From: Rhodobacter sp. TJ_12
GTDB taxonomy: Bacteria; Pseudomonadota; Alphaproteobacteria; Rhodobacterales; Rhodobacteraceae
NCBI RefSeq assembly: GCF_020023995.1
Contig: NZ_NRRD01000002.1
Span: 62,001-126,000 of the forward strand
Direction: 5' to 3'
Length of the DNA stretch: 64,000 bases
A program made the position numbers and the translations under genes. Below, piece after piece: positions 1 through 9,915 of the stretch (within the stretch, counting starts at the first letter, position 1; the number at the start of each line of letters is the position of its first letter). The notes under the pieces were generated by a model, which searched no databases, had not been told where the DNA came from, and saw only the letters and a list, made by a program, of their open reading frames with translations.

Positions 1-149
1 ATCTTGGCTTTTACCTCGGGGGGCACGGTCAGCGGCACTTGGCCCAGCGGGTCGCCGGGCGCGGCCTCCAGCAGCAAAAAGATCACCAAAGAGATGATCA
101 GAAGCGTCGGGATCGCGATCAGCAATCGTCGCAGGGTATACTGGAACAT
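1..149 (-). CDS. Peptide ABC transporter permease, DppB-like (partial)
   Basis: This is the N-terminal 49 codons of a binding-protein-dependent transport permease; the rest lies beyond the window edge. Reading starts at the ATG at 149 (minus strand). The product opens with MFQYTLRRLLIAIPTLLIIS, the usual first cytoplasmic R-R and transmembrane helix of DppB/OppB proteins, followed by the family's typical 'APGDP' stretch. It is the fourth gene of an operon that runs dppD-like, dppF-like, binding protein, permease. It is separated from the binding-protein gene by two strong hairpins. It would form the inner-membrane channel of the peptide importer. Confidence 0.75.
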   Translation of the reverse strand, partial: MFQYTLRRLLIAIPTLLIISLVIFLLLEAAPGDPLGQVPLTVPPEVKAK

Positions 150-183
150 CGGCGCCTCGGGGCTTCTCTCTTGATCGGGGGGT

Positions 184-248
184 GGCGGGGGCGCCGGGCC
201 AACGGCCCGGCGCCCCCGCCCGGGTCGGACCGGCCTTGCCGGTCCGAC
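184..248 (-). promoter_or_regulatory. Two tandem GC-rich stem-loops between binding protein and permease
   Basis: The first hairpin has a perfect 17-bp stem (184-200 with 204-220) and an AAC loop. The second has a perfect 11-bp stem (224-234 with 238-248) and a CTT loop. Neither is followed by a T run. They lie in the 119-bp gap between the stop of the solute-binding-protein gene and the permease start. This is the usual place for an mRNA-stabilising or partial-termination element that lets the binding protein be made in excess over the membrane subunits. Confidence 0.7.
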
Positions 249-268
249 GCCGCTTTCAGCGGTGGCTC

Positions 269-1972
269 TTACTTGATGCGATACCAGTCAGAGGCGTTCC
301 AAAGCTCGCTGTCCCACGTGTTCAGGATCACCCCGCCCAGCGTGTTGGAATGCGCCGACAGACGGCCACGGTCGACGATCGGCACGATCACATAGCTGTC
401 TTTGGTCAGCATGTCGTTGAGCCGTTTGGCGAGCGCCGCGCGCGCCTCCATATCGCCCGTCGCGCTCAGTTCCTTGATCAGCGCGTCATATTCCGGATCG
501 CAGAAGCGGTTGATGTTTTCGCCCTGCCATTGGCTTTCCGGGGTCGGGGCTTTGTCGCAGGTATATTGCGCCAGATAGGGCTCCGGATCGGTGCCATCGA
601 AGTTGTTGGCATACATTTCGACATCGGCATAGAATTTCTGGAACGTGTCGGGCGAGCCCGCATCGCCGCCAAAGAACACCGACGGATCGACCGTTTTCAG
701 CTCAACCTCGACGCCGATTTCGTTCCACCATTGCTTGATGATGGCTTGGAAATCCTGCCGGATCGCATTGACCGAGGTTTGGTAAAGCAGGCTCAGCTTT
801 TCACCATCCTTGTCGCGGATGCCGTCGCCATCGGTGTCGGTCCAGCCGGCCTCTTCCAAAAGCGCTTTCGCGCCTTCCATATCTTGCACCAGACAATCGG
901 TGTTGTCAGAGGCATACATCTCGGGCGCGGGCACGAGGTTGCAGGTCGGGCGGCCCGCTTCACCATAGCCAATATCGACAAGGATCTGCCGGTCGATCGC
1001 CATCGACAGCGCCTTGCGCACGCGCATATCCGACAGGATCGGGTGCGGGTGTTTGGGGGTGGAACGCTCGCCCTCGGGCAGGCTCGGCGAGGGATCGGTC
1101 ATATTCATCTCGATCCGCTCGACCAGCGTGCCGAAAGCGTTGACGAATTGGCCCTTGCCCGCGCTGGCCAGTTCGGCTTGCAACTCGGGCGAGATTTGCG
1201 TGTTCCAAGCATAGTCGAATTCGCCGGTTTCCATCACCGCGCGCGCCGCCGCCGTGGCATCGCCGCCGCCTTTGACCAGCGCAGTGGCAAAGGCCGGTTT
1301 CGCCGGGTCGCGATAATAAGGGTTGGCTTCCAGCATCACCGTGTCATTGGTGCGGAATTCGGTGACGCGGAACGGGCCGGTGCCGATCGGCTTGAAGTTC
1401 TGATCGGTGCAGCTGGAGGCATTGGCGCCCAAGCAACCGGCGAATTGCGCGGCTTGCAAGATCGGCGATTGCGATCCGACAAAGGCCATGAACGGGTTGG
1501 GCTTGGGCTCATGGAAGGTGATCTTCACCGTCAGATCATCCAAAGCCTCGACCTTGTCGATGCCTTCGTAACGGGCAAGCTGCGCGCAGCCGCCAGCCGG
1601 GTCCATGCAATATTGTGCGGTGAACACCGCGTCATGCGCGGTGAAATCGGTGCCATCGGACCATTTCAGCCCCGGTTTGATCTTCCAGGTGATGGAGGTC
1701 ATGTCTTCGGTGAGCCCGCCGTTTTCAAGGCTCGGGATCTCGGTCACTAGGCGCGGGATGACCTCGCCCTTCTCGTTGAAGCCCGCCAGCGGTTCCAGCA
1801 CAAGGCTGCCCACTTCAACGTCTTTCGTGCCCGACGACAGATAGGCGTTCATCGTCGAAACGGCTTGCGAATAGAGAATGCGCACTTCGCCATCGCTGCC
1901 GCGTTCGGCAAAGGCGGCGGGCGCGACCATCAGACAGGCGGCGGCGCCGAGAAGGGCGGTTTTCAACTTCAT
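269..1972 (-). CDS. Peptide/nickel-family (family 5) ABC transporter solute-binding protein
   Basis: A 567-aa secreted substrate-binding protein of the SBP_bac_5 (DppA/OppA) family. A cleavable signal peptide is visible (residues 1-22, ending AFA before ERG). The mature N-terminus resembles the family's opening beta strand, and the body holds the typical 'GTGPFRVTEF' and 'MAIDRQ' signatures. It would deliver peptides or related compounds to the adjacent permease/ATPase complex. The ATG at 1972 sits one base after the upstream ATPase stop and has an AAGGAGA Shine-Dalgarno. Substrate cannot be read from the sequence. The neighbouring amidohydrolase and amine oxidoreductase suggest an amino-acid derivative or small peptide. 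Confidence 0.9.
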   Translation of the reverse strand: MKLKTALLGAAACLMVAPAAFAERGSDGEVRILYSQAVSTMNAYLSSGTKDVEVGSLVLEPLAGFNEKGEVIPRLVTEIPSLENGGLTEDMTSITWKIKPGLKWSDGTDFTAHDAVFTAQYCMDPAGGCAQLARYEGIDKVEALDDLTVKITFHEPKPNPFMAFVGSQSPILQAAQFAGCLGANASSCTDQNFKPIGTGPFRVTEFRTNDTVMLEANPYYRDPAKPAFATALVKGGGDATAAARAVMETGEFDYAWNTQISPELQAELASAGKGQFVNAFGTLVERIEMNMTDPSPSLPEGERSTPKHPHPILSDMRVRKALSMAIDRQILVDIGYGEAGRPTCNLVPAPEMYASDNTDCLVQDMEGAKALLEEAGWTDTDGDGIRDKDGEKLSLLYQTSVNAIRQDFQAIIKQWWNEIGVEVELKTVDPSVFFGGDAGSPDTFQKFYADVEMYANNFDGTDPEPYLAQYTCDKAPTPESQWQGENINRFCDPEYDALIKELSATGDMEARAALAKRLNDMLTKDSYVIVPIVDRGRLSAHSNTLGGVILNTWDSELWNASDWYRIK

Positions 1973-1973
1973 G

Positions 1974-3053
1974 TCAAGTTTCTCCTTGTTGGAAGTTGGG
2001 ATCTTGCGGGCTCGCAGATTGCTCCGGGTTGGCCCCGGAGGGTGCCGCGCCGACGGCGGCTTCTTGATACAGGTGGCAGGCCAGAAAATGTCCGGGCGTG
2101 ACCTCTTCGAAACGCGGTTCCACCTTGCGGCAGATATCCATCACTTTCGGGCAGCGGGTGCAAAAGTTGCAGCCTTGCGGCGGGTTCGCGGGCGAGGGCA
2201 CATCGCCCTTCAAAATGATCCGGTTGCGATCGATTTCGGCATTCGGATCGGGTTCGGGCACCGCCGACAAAAGCGCTTGCGTATAGGGGTGCATCGGCGC
2301 GTCATAAAGCGCGTCGCGGCTGGCCAGTTCGACGATCCGGCCCAGATACATCACCGCCACCCGGTCCGCGATATGGCGCACCATGGACAAATCGTGGCTG
2401 ATGAACAGATAGGTCAGCCCGAGGCTGTCTTGCAATTCTTCAAGCAGGTTCACGACCTGCGCCTGAATCGAAACATCCAGCGCGGCAATCGGCTCGTCAC
2501 AGACGATGAATTTCGGGTTCAGCGCCAGCGCGCGGGCAATGCCGATCCGCTGGCGCTGCCCGCCCGAAAATTCATGCGGGTAGCGGTTGGCAAAGTCGCG
2601 GTTCAGCCCGACCTTGTCCATCAACTCGTAAATGCGGGCCAGTTTTTGCGCACGGGTGAGCGTGGTATGTTCGTCCAAGGGCTCGCCAATGATCCCCGCC
2701 ACCGTCATGCGCGGGTTCAGGCTGGCTTGCGGGTCTTGAAACACCATCTGCATGCGCGGGCGCATGGCGCGCAATTCGCTTGGCGGTGCGGCCAGAACAT
2801 CTTCGCCCGCCAGCACCACGCGCCCCGCGGTGGGTTCGTAAAGGCGCAAGATCGCGCGGCCACAGGTGGATTTCCCGCAGCCCGATTCCCCCACAAGGCC
2901 CAGCGTCTCACCCTCGTAGATCGTGAAAGACACGTCATCGACCGCCTTCACATCGCCGACTTTCTTGCGAAACAGCCCCGCAGTGATCGGGAAATACATT
3001 TTGAGCCCATCCACCTCGAGCAGTGGCAGGCGGGTCTGGGGGCCGTCAGCCAT
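1974..3053 (-). CDS. Peptide ABC transporter ATP-binding protein, DppF/OppF-like
   Basis: A 359-aa ATPase. Walker [10 protein letters not shown] is at residues 55-63, the signature is FSGGQRQR, and Walker B is FIVCDEP followed by the D-loop ALD. The C-terminal oligopeptide-transporter extension carries a Cys cluster (CNFCTRC). It pairs with the upstream DppD-like ATPase as the cytoplasmic motor of the importer. Its start overlaps the dppD-like 3' end by 8 bp, which suggests translational coupling. It is followed after one base by the binding protein. Confidence 0.92.
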   Translation of the reverse strand: MADGPQTRLPLLEVDGLKMYFPITAGLFRKKVGDVKAVDDVSFTIYEGETLGLVGESGCGKSTCGRAILRLYEPTAGRVVLAGEDVLAAPPSELRAMRPRMQMVFQDPQASLNPRMTVAGIIGEPLDEHTTLTRAQKLARIYELMDKVGLNRDFANRYPHEFSGGQRQRIGIARALALNPKFIVCDEPIAALDVSIQAQVVNLLEELQDSLGLTYLFISHDLSMVRHIADRVAVMYLGRIVELASRDALYDAPMHPYTQALLSAVPEPDPNAEIDRNRIILKGDVPSPANPPQGCNFCTRCPKVMDICRKVEPRFEEVTPGHFLACHLYQEAAVGAAPSGANPEQSASPQDPNFQQGET

Positions 3054-4086
3054 GCGCGGCCTCCTTCACTGGTGTCTCCGCTGCATCCGCACGCGCGGCA
3101 TTGGTGTCGAAATCCCAAAAACAGGCCGCATCATGGCCGGGGCCCACCGCATGGCGGGCGGGGTTGGCCGCATCGCAGGGGCCAAACCGATGCGGGCAAC
3201 GATCACGGAAAGAACAGGCGCTGGGGGCGGCGCGCAGGATCGGCGGCTGGCCTTCGATCACATTGAGCTTTTCGGCCCGTTCGCCGCGCACCGAAGGCAC
3301 GGTTTGCAACAGCGCGCGGGTGTAGGGATGGCGCGGATGGGCGAAGACCTCTTTCACCGGACCCTGTTCGGCGATCTGGCCGCCATACATCACCATCACC
3401 CGATCTGCGATGCCCGCAATCACGCCAAGGTCATGGGTGATCCAGATGATCGCCATGCCCAGCTTCTGGCGCAGGTCTTTGACAAGTTCGAGGATTTGCG
3501 CCTGAATTGTCACATCCAAGGCGGTGGTCGGCTCATCCGCGATCAGCACTTTCGGATCGCAGGCAAGCGCAATAGCAATCATCACGCGCTGCCGCATCCC
3601 GCCCGAAAACTGGTGCGGATAGTCCTTTAACCGCCGCGCGGCATCGGGAATGCCCACCAGTTCCAGCAGTTCCTTGGCACGCACATTCGCTTGCGCCTTG
3701 GTCATGCCCATATGTTTCAAAAGCGGCTCGCGCAATTGATAGCCCACGGTGAACACCGGGTTGAGAGAGGTCATCGGGTCTTGAAAGATGAACCCCACGC
3801 CGGGCCCGCGCACGGCGCGCAATTGATCGGGCGTGCATTTGAGCAGATCAAGCCCATCAAACATCACCGAGCCGTCACGCACCTCGGCGGGCGGGCTGGG
3901 CAAAAGGCCAATCAGCGACATCATGGTGACCGATTTTCCCGACCCCGATTCGCCGACCACGCCCAGCAACTCTCCGGGCTTGAGATCAAAGGAAACCGCA
4001 TTGACGGCATGCACCTCGCCGCCGCGGGTGCGAAAGATCGTCTTGAGGTTATTCACCTCTAGAACAGGCTGCGCCCCTTCGCGCAT
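3046..4086 (-). CDS. Peptide ABC transporter ATP-binding protein, DppD/OppD-like
   Basis: A 346-aa ATPase with Walker A GESGSGKS (residues 45-52), signature FSGGMRQR, Walker B VLIADEP, and the C-terminal domain ending in '[12 protein letters not shown]'. It is first in the importer operon. The open frame extends to 4200, but I start it at the ATG at 4086, which has a GGGGGA Shine-Dalgarno and gives an N-terminus ([11 protein letters not shown]) at normal family length. Transcription is divergent from the FAD oxidoreductase at 4334, so the ~250 bp between them should hold both promoters. Confidence 0.9.
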   Translation of the reverse strand: MREGAQPVLEVNNLKTIFRTRGGEVHAVNAVSFDLKPGELLGVVGESGSGKSVTMMSLIGLLPSPPAEVRDGSVMFDGLDLLKCTPDQLRAVRGPGVGFIFQDPMTSLNPVFTVGYQLREPLLKHMGMTKAQANVRAKELLELVGIPDAARRLKDYPHQFSGGMRQRVMIAIALACDPKVLIADEPTTALDVTIQAQILELVKDLRQKLGMAIIWITHDLGVIAGIADRVMVMYGGQIAEQGPVKEVFAHPRHPYTRALLQTVPSVRGERAEKLNVIEGQPPILRAAPSACSFRDRCPHRFGPCDAANPARHAVGPGHDAACFWDFDTNAARADAAETPVKEAAHG

Positions 4087-4333
4087 CGCGATCCCCCAGT
4101 CTTTTGTTTTTACACCGTTTTTCGGAGATTTTTCTAGCGTGTCATCACCGAAAGGTGAGTATATTTGACCGATTGTTAGAGATTTTTCGGCATCGTGCAA
4201 GCGCTAACGGCGGGGCAGCTTTGCATTGGCTGCATGGCGCCTGCCCACCGTTCTTGGGTTGACCGCGCCTTTCGCGGGCGCAAGCCTGTGGCCATTCGCG
4301 CAGCACTCTGCACCCCTTCCGAAAGATAGCCCG

Positions 4334-5674
4334 ATGCGCTTCCCGATCCAGGCCGATGATCCCATCCGCTTTTCTGGCCCATTGCCAAAGGCTTGCGATG
4401 TCGTGGTCATCGGGGCGGGCATCGCCGGGGTGATGGCCGCCTATTACCTTGCGAAAGCGGGGCGACAGGTCGTGTTGCTTGAAAAGGGGCGTGTGGGCGG
4501 CGAACAATCAAGCCGCAACTGGGGCTGGATTCGCCAACAGGGGCGCGACCCTGATGAACTGCCGATCATGGTCGAATCGATGCGCCTGTGGGAAGGGCTG
4601 GCCGGGCGCCTTGGCCCCGAACTGGGCTTCAAACGCTGCGGCATCGCCTATGTCAGCGACAAGCCCGCCGCGATGGAGAATTACGCCCAATGGGTTGATC
4701 TGGCCCGCGCGCACGGGGTGGACAGCCACCTTTTGGACCGAGCGCAGCTTGCCGCCTTGGTGCCGCATCGCGCGCGTTGGATCGGTGGGGTCGTCACGCC
4801 CTCAGATGCGCGGGCCGAGCCGTTTGTTGCCGTGTCGATGCTGGCGGGGCTCGCCGCGCAGGCCGGGGTGACGATCTTGGAAAATTGTGCCGTGCGCAGC
4901 CTTGATCTGGCGGCGGGGCAGGTGGCGGGCGTGATCACCGAACAAGGGCGGGTGCGCGCGGCGCAGGTGCTGGTTGCGGCGGGCGCGTGGTCATCGCTTT
5001 TCTTGCGTCATCACGGACTGGGGCTGCCGCAACTTGCGGTGCGGGCCTCGGTCGCGCAGACCTTGCCCATGCCCGATATGCCGCAAACCTCGGGCGTCGA
5101 TGATGTCTTTGCATGGCGGCGTCGGGCGGATGGCGGCTTTACCCTTGCCCCCGGTGCCACGCATGATTTCTTTTGCGGCCCCGATGCGTTGCGCCATTTT
5201 GCCAAATACATCCCGCAGATGCGCCGCGACTTGTCGCAAACGAATATTCATGCGCGTGCGCCCACGCCCGGTTTTCCCGATGGTTGGATGACCCAGCGCC
5301 GTTGGGCGGCGGATCAAGAAACCCCGTTCGAGCGGATGCGCATCCTTGACCCCGCGCCGAACCGTGTGCTGCTGCGCCGGGTGCAAATGGCCTTTGAGCG
5401 GGCCTTCCCAGACCTTGGGGCGACGCGTATCCTGCGCGCTTGGGCGGGGATGATCGATGTCATGCCCGATACCGTGCCGGTGCTGGATGCCGCTCCGATC
5501 GCGGGGCTTTATGTGGCCACGGGGCTTTCGGGCCATGGCTTTGGCATTGGCCCCGGGGTGGGCCGGGTGATGGCCGCGCTGATCTGTGGTGACGCGCCGG
5601 GCCATGATTTGACGCGGTTTCGCTGGTCGCGTTTTACCGATGGATCAAAAATTATCGTCGGCCCCACCTTCTAA
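4334..5674 (+). CDS. FAD-dependent amine/amino-acid oxidoreductase (DAO family, DadA-like)
   Basis: A 446-aa flavoprotein of the D-amino-acid oxidase/glycine oxidase superfamily. The dinucleotide-binding fold VVVIGAGIAGVMAAYYLAKAG lies near residue 21, and the C-terminal FAD motif reads 'ATGLSGHGFGIGPGVG'. It would oxidise a secondary or primary amine at the CH-NH bond and pass electrons to oxygen or the respiratory chain. The frame is open from 4226, but the ATG at 4334 gives the usual N-terminus. It lies divergent from the peptide importer and 79 bp before an M20 amidohydrolase. This suggests uptake, deacylation and oxidation of an imported amino compound. The substrate is not known. Confidence 0.82.
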   Translation: MRFPIQADDPIRFSGPLPKACDVVVIGAGIAGVMAAYYLAKAGRQVVLLEKGRVGGEQSSRNWGWIRQQGRDPDELPIMVESMRLWEGLAGRLGPELGFKRCGIAYVSDKPAAMENYAQWVDLARAHGVDSHLLDRAQLAALVPHRARWIGGVVTPSDARAEPFVAVSMLAGLAAQAGVTILENCAVRSLDLAAGQVAGVITEQGRVRAAQVLVAAGAWSSLFLRHHGLGLPQLAVRASVAQTLPMPDMPQTSGVDDVFAWRRRADGGFTLAPGATHDFFCGPDALRHFAKYIPQMRRDLSQTNIHARAPTPGFPDGWMTQRRWAADQETPFERMRILDPAPNRVLLRRVQMAFERAFPDLGATRILRAWAGMIDVMPDTVPVLDAAPIAGLYVATGLSGHGFGIGPGVGRVMAALICGDAPGHDLTRFRWSRFTDGSKIIVGPTF

Positions 5675-5753
5675 GCTTGCGAGGAACAGGGGAATGAGGA
5701 AACCTGTTCCTGAAACGTATCTTTGACGTTCCTCACCAGAAAGAAGAGACCCC

Positions 5754-6920
5754 ATGCCCGTTAAGAACCGCTTTGCCGAACTGCTGCCCGAGATCACCGA
5801 ATGGCGACGCGATTTCCACGAAAACCCCGAACTGCTGTTCGATCTGCCGCGCACCTCGGCCAAGGTGGCGGCGCTGTTGCGCGATTTCGGCTGTGACGAG
5901 GTGGTGGAGGGCATCGCCAAAACCGGTGTTGTGGGCGTGATAAGGGGCAAGACCGACACGTCTGGCCGGGTGATCGGCCTGCGTGCCGATATGGATGCGC
6001 TGCCGATCTATGAGGCCACGGGGCTTGACTATGCCTCTAAAACGCCGGGCAAAATGCATGCTTGCGGGCATGACGGGCATACCGCGATGCTGTTGGGGGC
6101 AGCAAAATATCTGGCGGAGACCCGCAATTTCGACGGCACTGCCGTGGTGCTGTTCCAGCCCGCCGAAGAGGGCGGCGGCGGTGGCCGGGTGATGGTCGAT
6201 GAAGGGGTAATGGAACGGTTCGGCATCCAAGAAGTCTATGGCATGCACAATACGCCCGGTGTTCCGCTGGGCACCTTTGCCATTCGTCCGGGGCCGATCA
6301 TGGCCGCCGCCGATCAGTTCGAAGTGGTTGTGACTGGGCAGGGGGGCCATGCGGCCAAACCGCATGAGGGCATCGATACCACGCTGGTTGCGTCGCATAT
6401 TGTGGTGGCCTTGCAGCAGATTTCGTCGCGCAATGTCGATCCGCTCAAACAGGTGGTGGTCTCGGTCTGCACTTTCCGCACCGAAAGCGAGGCCCATAAC
6501 GTGATCCCGCAAACGGTGCTGTTGCGCGGCACCGTGCGCACGCTGGAACCCGAGGTGCGCGATTATGTCGAGGGCCGCTTCAAGGCGGTGGTGGATGGCA
6601 TCGCCGCCGCGCATGGCGCCAGCGCCCAGATCAAATATGAACGCGGCTATCCGGTGACGATGAACGCGCCGGAAAATACCGATTACGCGGTGGCGGTGGC
6701 CGAAGCAGTTTCGGGTTCGGTCGATACGACCGTGGCGCCGCTGATGGGCGGCGAGGATTTTTCCTACATGCTCAACGCGCGCCCGGGGGCCTATATCTTC
6801 TTGGGCAATGGCGACACGGCCGCGCTGCACCACCCGGCCTATAATTTCGACGATAACGCGATCCCGTTCGGGTCAAGCTGGTATGCAGGCATGATCGAAA
6901 GCAGGATGCCGGCGGCCTAA
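5754..6920 (+). CDS. M20 family amidohydrolase (aminoacylase/hippurate-hydrolase type)
   Basis: A 388-aa metal-dependent amidohydrolase. Metal-binding motifs are RADMDALPI, then HACGHDGH (Cys and His ligands), and PAEEGGGG with the catalytic Glu; the C-terminal metal His lies in 'MGGEDFSYML...HHPAY'. The M20D subfamily cleaves N-acyl amino acids or hippurate-like amides. It starts at an ATG preceded by AGAAAGAAGAG. It follows the flavoprotein on the same strand and ends at a strong terminator (6946-6971). A role in releasing free amino acids from imported N-acylated compounds is an inference from context. Confidence 0.88.
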   Translation: MPVKNRFAELLPEITEWRRDFHENPELLFDLPRTSAKVAALLRDFGCDEVVEGIAKTGVVGVIRGKTDTSGRVIGLRADMDALPIYEATGLDYASKTPGKMHACGHDGHTAMLLGAAKYLAETRNFDGTAVVLFQPAEEGGGGGRVMVDEGVMERFGIQEVYGMHNTPGVPLGTFAIRPGPIMAAADQFEVVVTGQGGHAAKPHEGIDTTLVASHIVVALQQISSRNVDPLKQVVVSVCTFRTESEAHNVIPQTVLLRGTVRTLEPEVRDYVEGRFKAVVDGIAAAHGASAQIKYERGYPVTMNAPENTDYAVAVAEAVSGSVDTTVAPLMGGEDFSYMLNARPGAYIFLGNGDTAALHHPAYNFDDNAIPFGSSWYAGMIESRMPAA

Positions 6921-6945
6921 GCCGGCCCGCACCAACCGCCTTGGG

Positions 6946-6971
6946 AAAAGGGGGCCTTGCGGCCCCCTTTT
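6946..6971. terminator. Bidirectional intrinsic terminator
   Basis: An 11-bp stem (6946-6956 with 6961-6971) with a TTGC loop, flanked by A4 on the left and T4-5 on the right. It can therefore terminate both the M20 gene (plus) and the convergent uspA gene (minus). Confidence 0.85.
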
Positions 6972-6978
6972 TCAGATC

Positions 6979-7386
6979 TTAGCGCAGCACCATCACCGAG
7001 CAGGGCGCATGGCGCACCACCCGCGCGGCGGTGGAGCCGATCAGGTAATCGCCAAAGCCGGGGCGGTGGCCCGCGATCACGATGCAATCCGCCCCGATCT
7101 CGTCGGCCAGATCCAGAATTTCGTTCGCGGCATGGCCTTGGCGGATCACGCCTGCGCCGTTCTCAAAACTGTTGCCCAGTTGGTCGAGCTGGTTTTGCAG
7201 CGTGTTGCGCAATTCGGTGTCATAGCCGTCGGGCATGTAGGAAATGGCATAGCCGGGCACATCGGCCATCACATGCACCAGCGTGACGCGGGCCCCGGGC
7301 GCGGCCAGCGCGCGGGCAATGTCGATGGCGGCATCGGGGTTGTGGCTTTCATCGAAAGCCACGGGAACGATGATATTGGAATACAT
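6979..7386 (-). CDS. Universal stress protein, UspA family
   Basis: A 135-aa single-domain Usp. The N-terminus MYSNIIVPVAFDESHNPDAA and the ATP-binding C-terminal motif G-H-R-x-G-x9-G-S (in 'IAGHRPGFGDYLIGST') are both present, so it is predicted to bind nucleotide. The open frame reaches 7470. The start at 7386 is chosen because AGGGAGGAG lies just upstream and the preceding codons do not look like Usp. It is a stand-alone gene with its own promoter, probably between moaA and itself. Confidence 0.88.
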   Translation of the reverse strand: MYSNIIVPVAFDESHNPDAAIDIARALAAPGARVTLVHVMADVPGYAISYMPDGYDTELRNTLQNQLDQLGNSFENGAGVIRQGHAANEILDLADEIGADCIVIAGHRPGFGDYLIGSTAARVVRHAPCSVMVLR

Positions 7387-7483
7387 GACGAACTCCTCCC
7401 TCTGGAGACCGGTTTCAGGATTAATTTCTCTTGTTCGGGGGGCGCGCGCCTTGATGCAAATCACGTCCATGTGCTTGCATCGC

Positions 7484-8491
7484 TTAGCCCCCTGTGCGGT
7501 TCATTTGCCGCGCCACCTGCCCCGAAACGCCGGTTTCGCTATAAAGGAAATCATGCGCTTGCGGTTTGTGGGCAAGCCCGTGACGGATCGCGGCGATCAG
7601 TGGGGCATCGGTTTCGCTGGCGCGCAGCGGTTGGCGCAGATCGATCTTTCCGGCTTGGCCAAGGCAGGGGTAAAGCGTGCCCGTCGCGCTGACCCGCACC
7701 CGGTTACAGCTTGCACAGAAGTTATGGCTCAGCGGTGTGATGAAGCCAATTTTCTGGCCGGTCTCGCGCAGCCGCGTATAGCGCGCGGGCCCGCCCGTTG
7801 TCTCGGCCAGGTCTTCAAGCGTGAACCGTGCGGCAAGCCGGGCGCGCAGATCGGACAACGCCCAAAATTGGCCCAGCCGGTCAGGGCCAAGCGCTTCGCC
7901 CAACGGCATCACCTCGATAAAGCTCAGGTCATGGCCCTCATCGCCCGCCCAGCCGATAAGGTCGAAAAGCTCATCCTCATTCCCGCCCTTCAGCGCGACG
8001 GTGTTGATCTTGACCTGCAGCCCGGCGGCTTTGGCCGCCTTGATCCCGGCCAGAACCTGCCCCAGATCGCCGCGCCGGGTGATCGCGGCAAACCGATCCG
8101 CGCGCAGACTATCGAGCGAAACATTGACCCGCGCCACCCCGCAATCGGCCAGTTCGGTGGCAAAACGCGCCAGTTGCGCGCCATTGGTGGTCAGCGTCAA
8201 ATCGTGCAACGCGCCCGAGATGCGGTGGCGCGCCAAGGACCGAAACAGGGTCATCACATCGCGCCGCACCAAAGGCTCGCCCCCGGTGAGGCGCAGCTTC
8301 GTCACCCCAAGCCCGATGAAGGCGCTGGCAAGACGGTCCAACTCTTCCAGACTCAGCACATCGCGGCGCGGCAGAAATTGTGTGTCTTCCGCCATGCAAT
8401 AGGTGCAGCGGAAATCGCACCGATCTGTCACCGAAACCCGCAGGTAGGTGATCTTGCGCGCAAAAGCATCTGTGAGGGGCGGGCCTGTCAT
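7484..8491 (-). CDS. moaA: GTP 3',8-cyclase MoaA (molybdenum cofactor biosynthesis)
   Basis: A 335-aa radical-SAM enzyme that converts GTP to 3',8-cyclo-GTP, the first step of molybdopterin synthesis. The N-terminal 4Fe-4S cluster motif is C25-DFR-C29-TY-C32. The C-terminal second cluster is CASC...C, and the protein ends in the essential Gly-Gly tail (NRTGG). Length is normal for the family. It lies alone, not in a moa operon. Confidence 0.95.
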   Translation of the reverse strand: MTGPPLTDAFARKITYLRVSVTDRCDFRCTYCMAEDTQFLPRRDVLSLEELDRLASAFIGLGVTKLRLTGGEPLVRRDVMTLFRSLARHRISGALHDLTLTTNGAQLARFATELADCGVARVNVSLDSLRADRFAAITRRGDLGQVLAGIKAAKAAGLQVKINTVALKGGNEDELFDLIGWAGDEGHDLSFIEVMPLGEALGPDRLGQFWALSDLRARLAARFTLEDLAETTGGPARYTRLRETGQKIGFITPLSHNFCASCNRVRVSATGTLYPCLGQAGKIDLRQPLRASETDAPLIAAIRHGLAHKPQAHDFLYSETGVSGQVARQMNRTGG

Positions 8492-8587
8492 AACGAAAGG
8501 CTAGAGCGCGGCCCCGGCAACGGCAAGGGGGATCGCGCCGGGGTGCGCGCCGGTTGCGGCACCCCAAGCGCCGCCTAAGTGACCCGC

Positions 8588-9784
8588 CTAAGTGACCCGG
8601 GCCCGCGCGTGATATTCGGGGCGGTCCCAAGCGCGGGTGGCCATGATCTCGGCCAAGATTGCGGCGGCTTGGTCCACCTCGGCCGGGCCGATGTAAAGCG
8701 GCGTCAGGCCAAAGCGCAAAATATCGGGGGCGCGGAAGTCGCCAATGACGCCGCGCGCGATCAGCGCTTGCATGATCGCATAGCCTTCGGGATGGGCGAA
8801 GCTTGCCTGACTGCCCCGGCTGGCGTGGTCGCGCGGGGTGACAAGGCGCAGATCGGGGCAGGCCGCCTCGACCGCCGCGATAAAGCGATCTGTCAGCGCC
8901 AGGGATTGTGCGCGCAGATCGGCCATATCGACGCCCTGCCAGACATCAAGCGCGGCCTCAAGCGCAGCCAGTTGCAAAACCGGCGGCGTGCCCACCCGCA
9001 TCCGCGCGGTGCCCGGCGCGGGGCGATAGTCGGGGTCAAAGGCAAAGGGCGCCTCGTGGCCCAGCCAGCCCGCCAGCGCGGGCCGCACGGTGTCGGCATG
9101 GCGTGGCGCCACATAAATAAAGGCGGGCGCGCCCGGCCCGGCATTGAGGTATTTATAGGTGCAGCCCGCCGCGAAATCGGCGCCGCATCCGGCCAGATCG
9201 ACCGGCACCGCGCCCGCCGAATGCGCCAGATCCCAAAAGGCCAACGCGCCTGCCGCATGCGCCTTGGCGGTCAGCCGTTTCATGTCATGCTTGCGGCCCG
9301 TGCGATAATCCACCTCGGTCAGCAGGGTGACGGCCACGGTGTCATCGATTGCGGCCTCGACCTCTTCAGGGGCGAGCACGCGCAGTTCATGCCCGGCGGC
9401 CAGCAGATCGGCGAGCCCTTGGGCGATGTAAAGATCGGTCGGGAAATTGCCGCTGTCGGACAAGATCACCTTGCGCGCGGGGCGGGCCTGCAAGGCGGCG
9501 GAAAGCGCCTGAAACACCTTGATGGACAGCGTATCACCCAAGGTCACCGTGCCCGGTTCGGCCCCGATCAACTGCCCCACCCGGTCGCCCAGCCGTTCGG
9601 GCAGGCCCATCCAACCCGCCTTATTCCACGCGGTGATGAGCATCTGCCCCCATTCGTCGGTCATCGCTTGGGCGACGCGCGCGGGCACGGCGCGCGGCAG
9701 CGGGCCGAGCGAATTGCCATCAAGGTAGATCACGCCTTCGGGCAGATCGAACAGGGCGCGGGTAGCGGTGAAATCGGTTTGCAT
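8588..9784 (-). CDS. kynU: Kynureninase
   Basis: A 398-aa PLP enzyme that cleaves kynurenine to anthranilate and alanine (tryptophan catabolism). The opening 'YLDGNSLGPLP' is characteristic. The PLP lysine is K211 in GCTYKYLN, and the conserved 'GTPPVLQLAALEAALD' follows. The ATG at 9784 has GGAGG seven bases upstream, although the frame is open to 9877. No kynA or kynB lies beside it, so the rest of the kynurenine route must be elsewhere. Confidence 0.92.
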   Translation of the reverse strand: MQTDFTATRALFDLPEGVIYLDGNSLGPLPRAVPARVAQAMTDEWGQMLITAWNKAGWMGLPERLGDRVGQLIGAEPGTVTLGDTLSIKVFQALSAALQARPARKVILSDSGNFPTDLYIAQGLADLLAAGHELRVLAPEEVEAAIDDTVAVTLLTEVDYRTGRKHDMKRLTAKAHAAGALAFWDLAHSAGAVPVDLAGCGADFAAGCTYKYLNAGPGAPAFIYVAPRHADTVRPALAGWLGHEAPFAFDPDYRPAPGTARMRVGTPPVLQLAALEAALDVWQGVDMADLRAQSLALTDRFIAAVEAACPDLRLVTPRDHASRGSQASFAHPEGYAIMQALIARGVIGDFRAPDILRFGLTPLYIGPAEVDQAAAILAEIMATRAWDRPEYHARARVT

Positions 9785-9915
9785 CGGGGCCTCCAGTCGC
9801 GCGGAGACTGCGCCGATCATCGGCTGCGCGCAAGTGCCCCGGCACCGGGGGGTTGCCACCTCACGCCGCAGACCCAAAATTGAGACAAGGTCAATTGGTT
9901 GCGGGTGAGGGGTGG

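Noticed and set aside
182-1750. Long plus-strand open frame (522 codons) opposite the binding-protein gene
   Set aside because: It is antisense to a clear family-5 binding protein with signal peptide and ribosome-binding site; the translated product is Arg/His/Gly-rich low-quality sequence without motifs.
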